11,903 nucleotides of DNA from positions 1 to 11,903 of the forward strand of contig JAFVAA010000848.1 in assembly GCA_017476305.1 (NCBI GenBank), in the 5' to 3' direction. A program made the position numbers and the translations under genes. The DNA is from Lachnospiraceae bacterium. GTDB lineage: Bacteria; Bacillota; Clostridia; Lachnospirales; Lachnospiraceae. The notes under the pieces were generated by a model. That model saw only the letters and a program-made list of their open reading frames with translations. It searched no databases and was not told the DNA's origin. Shown one piece after another: positions 1-6,994 of the stretch (positions are counted from its first letter, which is position 1; each line of letters opens with the position of its first letter).

Positions 1-1794
1 AAACGCCCCGTTTTCATCCACCTTTTTTTCAACCTCCAGCTTCTGAAGCGCACAGTCCCCATAGGTCAGACCATAGCCAAACGGATACAGAGCTTCTCCG
101 GTGAAAAAACGATAGGTTCTGTTTTTCATCGAATAGTCCTCGAAGTCCGGCAGATCCTCTACACTCCGGTAAAATGTCACCGGAAGCTTTCCGGACGGAG
201 AAATCTCTCCAAATAAAATCTTCGCAACTTCCCTGCCGCCTCTGGCACCCGGATACCATGCCTGTAAAATCGCAGACGCTTTTTCCTCCGGTAAACGAAG
301 ATCCATCGCACTTCCTGTCATATTGATGAAAATCACAGGTTTCCCGCTCTTTAAAACGAGATCGATCAGTCTTTCCTGGGACTTTGGAAAGCTTAAATCC
401 TTTTTATCCCCGGAAGCATCCGAATTTCCGGTATCTCCCTGCTCTCCCTCCAGGGTTTCATCCAGTCCTACGACTAATACCACCACATCCGAGTGCTCCA
501 TCACCGTCTGCACCTCTGCAAATCCATCCGGTACATCCGGCTTTGACAGCGGATGAATATTCGACTCATATAAATGGCATCCTTCTGCATAGAGAACATC
601 CACCCCGTCTCCCACGAAATCCTGTATTCCCTCTAACACCGTAATATATCTGGAAGAAGTACCATGATAATTTCCAATCAGTGCCACTCTGCTGTTCGCA
701 TTTGGTCCGACGACACCGATTGTCCGTAGCTTCGTTTTATCCAAAGGAAGCACCCCGTCATTTTTCAAAAGCACGATTCCTTCTCCTGAAGCTCTCGCCG
801 CCAGTGCCTGATGTTCCCTGCATTCCACTTTACTGTAAGGAATACTGTCATATTCCGTTTCGTCAAACATTCCCAAAAGAAATCTCGTCGTAAACAGCCG
901 GATGCAGGATTCTCTGATATATTTTTTATCTAACATTCCTTCTTCATAGGCATTCACCACACGCTCATAGGTACAGCCACAGTTTAAATCGCACCCCGTC
1001 TCCAGTGCAAGCTTTACAGATTCCTCCGGCCTTTCCGTCACATGATGGCTCTCATGGAAATCTCTGACTGCCCAGCAGTCGGAGACATAATGCCCTTCAA
1101 ATCCCCACCGTCCGCGCAGGATCTCCTGCATCAGCGGACGATTCGCACAGCATGGTTCTCCATTTGTGCGGTTATATGCTCCCATCACCGCTTCTACTCC
1201 CGCCTCGGTCACACAGGCCTCAAACGCCGGAAGATAGGTTTCCTCTAAATCCTTTTTTGATACCACCGCATCAAAATAATGCCTCTTTTCTTCCGGTCCG
1301 GAATGCACTGCGAAGTGCTTGGCACATGCCGCCACCTTCATATATTCTCCATCCCCCTGCATCCCTTTGATAAAAGGCACCGCCAGTCTGGAGGTCAGGT
1401 ACGGATCCTCTCCATAGGTCTCATGCCCGCGTCCCCATCTGGGATCCCTGAAAATATTGACATTCGGTGACCAATAGGTAAGTCCCTTATAGATATCTCT
1501 GTCCTCATGCTTCACAAATTCATTGTACTTGGCACGTCCTTCTGTCGCGATACATTCCCCAATTTCTCCAAAAAGCTCTATATCAAAGGTCGCCGCAAGC
1601 CCGATTGCCTGCGGAAACATCGTAGCAGTTCCCGCTCTCGCCACTCCATGAAGCGCCTCATTCCACCAATTATATTCCGGGATTCCCAACCTCTCGATTG
1701 CATCCGCATTAAACTTTAACTGCGATGCCATTTCCTCTACCGTCATCTGATCGACTAATTCTTCTGCACGTTTTCTCGCCTTTTCCCTGTCCAT
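1..1794 (-). CDS. GH3 beta-xylosidase/beta-glucosidase, C terminus cut by window edge
   Basis: Glycoside hydrolase family 3 enzyme, probably releasing xylose or glucose from the non-reducing ends of beta-linked oligosaccharides. There is no signal peptide, so it should act in the cytoplasm on imported sugars. The frame is open for 598 codons from an ATG at 1792-1794 to the window edge. Visible family motifs are NWWNEALHGVARAG (from N42), SPNVNIFRDPRWGRG, AKHFAVHSGPE with K159-H160, and VSDCWA, whose D239 (codon 1078-1080) is the expected nucleophile. The GH3_C domain ends in LYPFGYGLTYG near the edge, so probably only the C-terminal Fn3-like domain is missing. The NWWNEALHG and SDCWA signatures favour the xylan 1,4-beta-xylosidase branch, but specificity cannot be fixed by eye. 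AGAAGGGAG sits 6 nt before the ATG, and the gene starts 36 nt after the permease stop, so it is probably the last or a late gene of that operon. Confidence 0.95.
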   Translation of the reverse strand, partial: MDREKARKRAEELVDQMTVEEMASQLKFNADAIERLGIPEYNWWNEALHGVARAGTATMFPQAIGLAATFDIELFGEIGECIATEGRAKYNEFVKHEDRDIYKGLTYWSPNVNIFRDPRWGRGHETYGEDPYLTSRLAVPFIKGMQGDGEYMKVAACAKHFAVHSGPEEKRHYFDAVVSKKDLEETYLPAFEACVTEAGVEAVMGAYNRTNGEPCCANRPLMQEILRGRWGFEGHYVSDCWAVRDFHESHHVTERPEESVKLALETGCDLNCGCTYERVVNAYEEGMLDKKYIRESCIRLFTTRFLLGMFDETEYDSIPYSKVECREHQALAARASGEGIVLLKNDGVLPLDKTKLRTIGVVGPNANSRVALIGNYHGTSSRYITVLEGIQDFVGDGVDVLYAEGCHLYESNIHPLSKPDVPDGFAEVQTVMEHSDVVVLVVGLDETLEGEQGDTGNSDASGDKKDLSFPKSQERLIDLVLKSGKPVIFINMTGSAMDLRLPEEKASAILQAWYPGARGGREVAKILFGEISPSGKLPVTFYRSVEDLPDFEDYSMKNRTYRFFTGEALYPFGYGLTYGDCALQKLEVEKKVDENGAF

Positions 1795-1830
1795 ATCATT
1801 CTCCCTTCTGTTTCTACTTTTTCATCCAAA

Positions 1831-2709
1831 TCACTCTTTTACTCCACCAATGGTAAGTCCGGTCACGAAGTACCTCTGTAAAAACGGATACAGGCACACG
1901 ATCGGCAGCATGGTAAGAATCGTCGCAGCCGAACGGATGGAAACCGGCGTGACAGAGCTTGCCGCATTTTTCATACTGTCCACACTTCCCGTCTGATTCA
2001 TGACACTGGATAAGAGCTTCATCAACTCATACTGCAGTGTCGTATACTGCTCTGACATTCTGTTATAGAGCATGGCATCAAACCAGGAATTCCACTGTCC
2101 TACTGCTACGAACAATGCCACCGTAGCATAAACCGGAAGACATAACGGTGAGATAATTTTTGCAAAAATCGTAAAATATCCGGCACCGTCTAGCTGTGCA
2201 GATTCCTCCAAGGAATCCGGAATCCCCTCCATATAGGTTCTGAGCACCAGCATGTTAAACGCGCTTACCATACCAGGAATGATATATACCCAGAAACTGT
2301 TTGTCAGTCCCAGGGATTTATACAGGATAAAGGTCGGAATCATACCACCGTTGACGTACATCGTAATTACCCAAAACAAAGACATGCCACGCCTGAACAG
2401 AAAACGCTTTCTGCTCACGATAAAAGCTAAAAGTGCATTTGCCGCCAGGGACGTCAACGTTCCTATCACCGTTCTTAACACGGTAATGACTGCTCCCTGT
2501 ACCAGATTCTGTCTCTTTAATACCTTCGCATAATTCTCCAAAGTGAACTTACGAGGCCACAGGTGAATCCCTCCCTTTACCGCATCCAGACCATTGTTAA
2601 ATGAAATCGCCAATGTATTTAAAACCGGGTAAAGAGTAATCACTACAAATAATACCATAAAAATCGCCAAACATATATGAAATATGTGATCTGCTTTACT
2701 TTTTTTCAT
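1831..2709 (-). CDS. Carbohydrate ABC transporter permease, LplC/YtcP (MalG-like) type
   Basis: Inner-membrane permease subunit of a CUT1-type sugar importer, 292 residues, a normal length for the family. About six membrane segments are visible, starting near residues 9-31. The cytoplasmic EAA loop that docks the ATPase lies at about residues 168-189 (EESAQLDGAGYFTIFAKI), followed by the typical SPLCLPVYATVALF and QWNSWFDAM. The C-terminal FVTGLTIGGVKE is the usual ending of LplC/YtcP proteins. The start is set by AGGAGGG, which overlaps the upstream stop codon and lies 8 nt before the ATG. It is translationally close to the LplB-type partner (12 nt gap) and followed by GH3, which suggests import of beta-linked oligosaccharides (inference). 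The ATP-binding subunit is not in the window; systems of this type often share an MsmX-like ATPase encoded elsewhere. Confidence 0.95.
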   Translation of the reverse strand: MKKSKADHIFHICLAIFMVLFVVITLYPVLNTLAISFNNGLDAVKGGIHLWPRKFTLENYAKVLKRQNLVQGAVITVLRTVIGTLTSLAANALLAFIVSRKRFLFRRGMSLFWVITMYVNGGMIPTFILYKSLGLTNSFWVYIIPGMVSAFNMLVLRTYMEGIPDSLEESAQLDGAGYFTIFAKIISPLCLPVYATVALFVAVGQWNSWFDAMLYNRMSEQYTTLQYELMKLLSSVMNQTGSVDSMKNAASSVTPVSIRSAATILTMLPIVCLYPFLQRYFVTGLTIGGVKE

Positions 2710-2721
2710 AACAAAGCCCTC

Positions 2722-3663
2722 CTAAAATAGTTTATCTTCACCGGTTCTCTTTGCAATCTGATTTGCAATGATAACTAAACCGATACTAACTGCACTCTTA
2801 AAGATGCCTGCTGCAGTACCCAGAGAATAATCAAACTGACTGATGCCCCATTTCAGTATGTAAATATCGATGGTCTGTGATACACTCTGTACCAGACCGT
2901 TTCCTAAAAGATACTGTACTTCGAATCCGGCATTTAACACATTTCCTATATTGATCAGCAAGAGAATCATAATCGTAGGACGAATCCCCGGAAGTGTGAT
3001 ATGTCTGATTTTTGCCCATCTTCCCGCTCCATCGATAGCTGCTGCTTCGTAAAGAGAAGGATCGATTGCCGTGATTGCAGCCAGATAGATGATTGCATTC
3101 CATCCTGTCTCCTTCCAGACATTTGCAAAAGCTACAATCGGCCAGAAATAACCCGGTTTTGCAAAAAAGTTGACTGTCTGCTTGATAAGACCTAACTTCA
3201 TCAAAACCTCATTGACGATACCGGTTCCTGAAAGGGCATCGTGTAAAATTCCGGTTACGATGATCCATGACAGGAAATGCGGCAGGTAGGAAATCGTCTG
3301 TACTACTTTTTTCCCTTTCATGCTTCTCATCTCATTGAGCAGAATCGCAAACACGATTGCCATTACAAAAGTAGAAATTAATATCAATACGCCCATCGCA
3401 AATGTATTTCGGATGACCTGTAAAAATGTGGAATCCGTAAATAAAAATTTAAACTTATCGAGTCCCACAAAGTCAGAGCCGAGAAAGCCCTTTGCCGGCT
3501 TGTAATTCTGAAATGCCATAATCCATCCGCCAAGCGGCACATAGTAAAAAATGATACCGTACAAGATAAAAATGGCTGACCAGATAAGCAGAAACTTTTG
3601 CCGTTTAATCTCTGCCCATGTAATTTTTTTTGCATTCGGAGTGTTTCCTTTCTTTTTCCTCAT
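2722..3663 (-). CDS. ABC transporter permease, LplB (MalF-like) type
   Basis: First membrane subunit of the sugar importer, 313 residues. It has a charged N terminus (MRKKKGNTPNAKK), a first membrane segment at about 23-43, and several more. The EAA loop is clear at about 205-225 (YEAAAIDGAGRWAKIRHITLP). NYKPAKGFLGSDFVGLDKF after the first segment and the ending IAKRTGEDKLF are typical of the LplB/YtePQ group, which handles complex polysaccharide-derived sugars. GGGAGGG (3671-3677) lies 7 nt before the ATG. It is the first gene of the operon and sits directly behind the promoter at 3695-3703. In this transporter family a lipoprotein solute-binding gene is usually adjacent; none is present here on either side. 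Confidence 0.95.
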   Translation of the reverse strand: MRKKKGNTPNAKKITWAEIKRQKFLLIWSAIFILYGIIFYYVPLGGWIMAFQNYKPAKGFLGSDFVGLDKFKFLFTDSTFLQVIRNTFAMGVLILISTFVMAIVFAILLNEMRSMKGKKVVQTISYLPHFLSWIIVTGILHDALSGTGIVNEVLMKLGLIKQTVNFFAKPGYFWPIVAFANVWKETGWNAIIYLAAITAIDPSLYEAAAIDGAGRWAKIRHITLPGIRPTIMILLLINIGNVLNAGFEVQYLLGNGLVQSVSQTIDIYILKWGISQFDYSLGTAAGIFKSAVSIGLVIIANQIAKRTGEDKLF

Positions 3664-3670
3664 ACATTTT

Positions 3671-3677
3671 CCCTCCC
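3671..3677 (-). promoter_or_regulatory. Strong ribosome binding site of the LplB-type gene
   Basis: GGGAGGG on the minus strand, 7 nt before the ATG at 3661-3663. A second ATG at 3665-3667 is in another frame and too close to this site, so the 3663 start is preferred. Confidence 0.8.
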
Positions 3678-3694
3678 ATGTTTAAGATGAATTC

Positions 3695-3703
3695 ATTATA
3701 ACA
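3695..3703 (-). promoter_or_regulatory. Extended -10 promoter of the transporter operon
   Basis: The minus strand reads TGTTATAAT, a perfect TATAAT (3695-3700) with the TGN extension. No good -35 lies 16-18 nt upstream (GCGAAA at 17 nt), as is common for extended -10 promoters. Initiation near 3688 would give a leader of about 25 nt before the permease ATG. It could be activator-dependent, but no operator palindrome is obvious. Confidence 0.6.
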
Positions 3704-3735
3704 GACGGAAAAATTTCTTTCGCCCGATAAATTTC

Positions 3736-3767
3736 AAAAAAAAACAGGGATAATTCTACATATCCCT
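3736..3767 (-). terminator. Intrinsic terminator upstream of the transporter promoter
   Basis: On the minus strand AGGGATA (3767-3761) pairs with TATCCCT (3752-3746) around an 8-nt loop, followed by G and nine T (3744-3736). It points toward the permease gene but lies upstream of the TATAAT promoter, and there is no minus-strand gene in the window just before it. It may stop antisense transcripts arriving from the rpn-like gene, or be the leftover terminator of a gene displaced from this site. Confidence 0.65.
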
Positions 3768-3798
3768 ATTAAAATTTTAATATAAAACTATACTAATC

Positions 3799-3827
3799 TT
3801 GCATTTTTCTTCATCTTATGATATACT
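3799..3827 (+). promoter_or_regulatory. Promoter of the rpn-like gene
   Basis: TTGCAT (3799-3804), a 17-nt spacer and TATACT (3822-3827), with TGA just before the -10 making it an extended -10. The predicted start of transcription is near 3834, about 25 nt before the ATG. It is a good match to the vegetative sigma factor consensus and diverges from the transporter promoter. Confidence 0.65.
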
Positions 3828-3858
3828 ACTAAAAATAAAGGGGGGGTGAGACAGACAT

Positions 3859-4791
3859 ATGCCACAGAAAGACTATCTATACAAATCCCGGAAGGGGCCA
3901 TTGGCAATCTCCATGACGAACGATTACCAGTTCCGGGCACTCATGCAGATGAACGAAAAGGTTCTTCGGGCACTGGTCAGCGCACTTCTTCACTTAAAGG
4001 AAGAAGCAATTGAAACAATAGAAATCAAGAATCCTATCGAACTTGGCACATATATCGAAGATAAGGATTTTATTCTGGATTTGAAAATCCTCTTAAACAG
4101 CCAGACAGTCGTAAACCTTGAAATTCAGGTAATAAACGAACATAATTGGTGCGAACGCTCCATGCTCTACTTATGCAGAGCATTTGACAATGTGAACAGA
4201 GGGGAAGATTACCTACATGTCCTGCCAGCCATACAAATCGGACTTCTTGATTTTGACCTGTTTCCGGACCGACCGGAGTTCTACGCATCATACATGATGC
4301 TAAACACAAAAACATATGAACCCTATAGTGACAAACTGCAAATCCGGGTAATGGAATTAAGAAGAAGCGATGACGCTACAGAAGAAGACAAGGAATGGAA
4401 ACTCGATAAATGGGCACAGTTTTTTAAAGCCGGAACATGGGAGGAGATCGTTATGCTAACAAAAGATTTACCAGTGATTAATGATGCAGCAGAAACCGTA
4501 TACCACATCAGTCTGGACGACAGAATCAGAGAACAGTGCGAGGCAAGGGAGGATTTCTACCGTCGCCAGCGTACGACAGAGCGGCTAATCGAACGCCAAA
4601 AAGAGACCGTAGAAAAACAACAGAAACAAATCCAAAAACAGAAAGGACAAATCGAAGAACAGCAAGGACAAATCGAAGAACAGCAAGCGCAATTGACCAC
4701 TAAGGACGAACAGATTTTGGCTCAAAAAGAACAGATTGAAAAAATGAGACAACTATTACAAGAAAAGGGATTGAATCCGGAACAAATTTAA
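3859..4791 (+). CDS. Rpn family / PD-(D/E)XK nuclease 'transposase' with C-terminal coiled coil
   Basis: A 310-residue protein resembling the PD-(D/E)XK family transposase group (Rpn, recombination-promoting nuclease), which is abundant in Lachnospiraceae. The N-terminal half has the nuclease-like core: D74 in FILDLK, then E88-I-Q90 in VNLEIQV, an E-x-Q variant of the usual E-x-K. DFDLFPDRPEFYASYMM and the KLDKWAQFFKAGTWEEI segment are typical of the family. Residues about 225-300 are a glutamine- and lysine-rich coiled coil with I every seventh residue. GQIEEQQ occurs twice exactly (263-269 and 270-276). GGGGGGTGAG sits 8 nt before the ATG. It is the only plus-strand gene between two minus-strand blocks, and no terminal inverted repeats or target duplications were seen. 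The cellular role is uncertain: DNA cleavage and recA-independent recombination are known for E. coli Rpn proteins, and a defence role has been suggested for relatives. Confidence 0.85.
   Translation: MPQKDYLYKSRKGPLAISMTNDYQFRALMQMNEKVLRALVSALLHLKEEAIETIEIKNPIELGTYIEDKDFILDLKILLNSQTVVNLEIQVINEHNWCERSMLYLCRAFDNVNRGEDYLHVLPAIQIGLLDFDLFPDRPEFYASYMMLNTKTYEPYSDKLQIRVMELRRSDDATEEDKEWKLDKWAQFFKAGTWEEIVMLTKDLPVINDAAETVYHISLDDRIREQCEAREDFYRRQRTTERLIERQKETVEKQQKQIQKQKGQIEEQQGQIEEQQAQLTTKDEQILAQKEQIEKMRQLLQEKGLNPEQI
4645..4686 (+). repeat. Exact 21-bp tandem duplication, one heptad, in the rpn-like gene
   Basis: Bases 4645-4665 and 4666-4686 are identical, each encoding GQIEEQQ. The unit is exactly seven codons, one coiled-coil heptad, so gain or loss of a copy stays in frame and only changes coil length. 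Degenerate copies flank it (KQIQKQK before, AQLTTKD after). Confidence 0.95.
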
Positions 4792-4825
4792 AATATCCTC
4801 TCACTTTGACATTTGTATAAAGAAT

Positions 4826-4868
4826 TCCCCGGTTAGATATTAGTAAAGTACTTCCATCTAACCGGGGA
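4826..4868. other. Long perfect hairpin 3' of the rpn-like gene
   Basis: TCCCCGGTTAGAT (4826-4838) is the exact reverse complement of ATCTAACCGGGGA (4856-4868), with a 17-nt loop. With one bulged base the stem extends by GAAT/ATTC. There is no T tract on either side, so it is not a normal intrinsic terminator. It lies 35 bp after the rpn-like stop codon. It could protect an mRNA 3' end or be a family of dispersed repeat. Confidence 0.7.
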
Positions 4869-4917
4869 GATTCCATACATCAAAAAATCAAGCACAGGCA
4901 TACCCTTTTTGCCACAG

Positions 4918-4950
4918 AAAAACGGCAGCCCACAGACTGCCGTTTTTTAT
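4918..4950. terminator. Bidirectional intrinsic terminator between convergent genes
   Basis: AAAAACGGCAG (4918-4928) pairs with CTGCCGTTTTT (4937-4947) around an 8-nt loop. The plus strand continues TTTTTTATTT. The minus strand ends in a U5 that is part of the stem. It serves the convergent rpn-like gene (plus) and diguanylate cyclase gene (minus). Confidence 0.85.
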
Positions 4951-4995
4951 TTCGTTACAGTGCGCACATGCATGCGTGTAAGCTGTATCAGCACT

Positions 4996-6984
4996 TCACT
5001 TCCTGTAAAATTCAAAAGCACTTCCTCCTCGCATTTTGCACTGATACATCAATGAATCTGCGCAGTTATACATCTCTGTAAAGCTCATGGCTTCGGTTAC
5101 CATTACTGCACCAAGACTGATGGTAACCTTATGTCCCCGGATGGAATCCGGCGATATTTTTTCAATATTTTTAATGAAGCGTTCAAGCACCTGCGTTCCA
5201 ACCTTCTCATCAGGCATTCCCGGAGCATATACCACAAATTCATCCCCGCCAAGCCTCACCAGAATGTCTGAGGAGCGAAATGTGTCCTGCATGGCTTTCG
5301 CAATTCCTATCAGGACTTCATCCCCCGCATTATGACCATAGGTATCATTGATCGTCTTAAATTTGTTTGCATCAAACAGGCAGAACATTCCGTATTTTCC
5401 CTCACTGACTGCTTTTTCAATATTTAATTCCCCGCTTCTCCGGTTACAGATTCCGGTGAGGAAATCGGTTTCAGACTGAATCTGAAGCTCTTGCTCCAGC
5501 TTCTTCCGTTCAGAAATATCTACCAGGGAATAAATCGAAACCGTTTCACGATTCGATAAAGTCACACTCTTTACATGCGTAAGAAGATATCCTTTCGAAC
5601 CATCCCTGTAAATGATAGAAGATTCTATGACAACCTCCTTCTGCTGCTCCGTCACCTTTTGAAGCTGTTCATCTATATGCGCAAGCTCCTCTTCTGAAAA
5701 AAGCGCCCGGATACTTTCTATCATCACGGAAGCCTTTTCTGCATAAGGAATCCCGTACAGAGCAAGTGCCTTCTGGTTGATCAGGATGAGTTCATGGTTC
5801 GAATCCTTAGAAACCACCAGTCCGGCAGTCTGTGCATCTAGCATTTCCCGAAACAGTTCATCCTGATTTTCCAATGTGGAATGAAGCTTCATGACCGCTC
5901 TGGAGATGGTACCGAATTCATCTCTGCGCCCGGTGTACTTTTCCACATCATGCCCTCTGCTGAAATCGGAAGCCTCTAACCGTATGATCTGATTATTGAT
6001 TTTCCCAATCGGATTCATCAGCTTCCCGATAACAAATCCCAGTCCAAGCACTAATACAAATGTGATTGGAAGCAGGATGTGCATAATGGTGTTCCGCACC
6101 ATATCCACCAGCGCAAACACATCATCCTCAGACTCTGATACCACAAAAATCCAGTCATAATCAGGCATGTAATAAACAGACATGACTCTGCCGCCAAAAT
6201 TTAACGAACCCTGTTTGGCACTCTCCGTACTCTTTTTTATCTGCTCCACCTCATTCCACAGAGCCTTATTCTTATTTTCCATCCCCACTAGTCCGGAATC
6301 TGCCGAATCATAGAGACAGATTCTGTTACTGCAATTGAGAATGGTATAATCATACTTTGTTTCCTCACCGGCATCCAGCTGAACACCGATGGCCTCCGGG
6401 TAAAATGCCGCACCGGCAAATCCCAGCATCTCACCCTCATCATTCTTTACAGGAGAATAGACCGGCATGACCATTTTTTTCGTCACCGGCGCCTGAACAA
6501 TTCCGGTACAGAACGAGGTCTGGTGCTTTCTGATCAGATCTTCAAGTTCCTTTGCCGAGTCCCTGTCACGGAATGTCTTCGCCACAGAATCCGGATTCGT
6601 ATGCGCCAGGACATAAGTATCCCAAAAAGCCACATAAAGCCCCTCGATACTGTCATAGCCGGCAGCATAATTGTCCGTACATTCCCTCGCTGCTTCTACG
6701 AGCTGTGGATCCTCCGGATCTTCCAATACATGGATAGCCTCTATGCACCTGGCATATCCGTTCAAAAAATCACAGCGGCCTTCAATATAATTTTCTGCCA
6801 GATCTGCCCGGTGATGCGCAATCACGCCCATATCAGAAATCAGACTTTTCTCAAGTATTTCCGACAGCCTCCCATTCAAAAAAAGAAACAGGGTTGCCAT
6901 GACCATGATTTCTGCAGCAGCTACGAGAAGTGCTATTTTTACACTGATATGTTTCATATGAACAAAACACCTTCCTTCTGTCAT
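4996..6984 (-). CDS. Membrane diguanylate cyclase: Cache - HAMP - PAS - GGDEF
   Basis: Makes c-di-GMP from two GTP under control of an extracellular sensor. From the ATG at 6984 it has 662 residues: TM1 about 13-36, an extracellular double-Cache-like region about 45-292, TM2 about 299-322, HAMP about 324-375, PAS about 378-493 and GGDEF about 501-662. The active site is intact: DANKFKTIND (metal-binding D538), GGDEF at 579-583 (codons 5236-5250), and an RSSD inhibitory I-site five residues before it, so product inhibition is expected. The MCP stop codon is 10 nt before this start, and AGAAGG lies 5 nt upstream. A TTG at 7003-7005 would overlap the MCP by 11 nt, and an ATG at 6955-6957 with AAGGAAGG about 10-12 nt upstream is also possible; the true start is among these three. 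The input half closely parallels that of the neighbouring MCP. Confidence 0.95.
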   Translation of the reverse strand: MTEGRCFVHMKHISVKIALLVAAAEIMVMATLFLFLNGRLSEILEKSLISDMGVIAHHRADLAENYIEGRCDFLNGYARCIEAIHVLEDPEDPQLVEAARECTDNYAAGYDSIEGLYVAFWDTYVLAHTNPDSVAKTFRDRDSAKELEDLIRKHQTSFCTGIVQAPVTKKMVMPVYSPVKNDEGEMLGFAGAAFYPEAIGVQLDAGEETKYDYTILNCSNRICLYDSADSGLVGMENKNKALWNEVEQIKKSTESAKQGSLNFGGRVMSVYYMPDYDWIFVVSESEDDVFALVDMVRNTIMHILLPITFVLVLGLGFVIGKLMNPIGKINNQIIRLEASDFSRGHDVEKYTGRRDEFGTISRAVMKLHSTLENQDELFREMLDAQTAGLVVSKDSNHELILINQKALALYGIPYAEKASVMIESIRALFSEEELAHIDEQLQKVTEQQKEVVIESSIIYRDGSKGYLLTHVKSVTLSNRETVSIYSLVDISERKKLEQELQIQSETDFLTGICNRRSGELNIEKAVSEGKYGMFCLFDANKFKTINDTYGHNAGDEVLIGIAKAMQDTFRSSDILVRLGGDEFVVYAPGMPDEKVGTQVLERFIKNIEKISPDSIRGHKVTISLGAVMVTEAMSFTEMYNCADSLMYQCKMRGGSAFEFYRK

Positions 6985-6994
6985 GAAGCCCTTC

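Noticed and set aside
384..893. Several plus-strand open frames rich in Pro, Ser and His over the GH3 gene
   Set aside because: They are reverse-strand readings of GH3 codons with no ribosome binding sites; GH3 is continuous and strongly supported.
3859..4791. The rpn-like gene as a complete insertion sequence
   Set aside because: No terminal inverted repeats or target-site duplication are visible around it; the hairpin at 4826-4868 has no partner on the 5' side.
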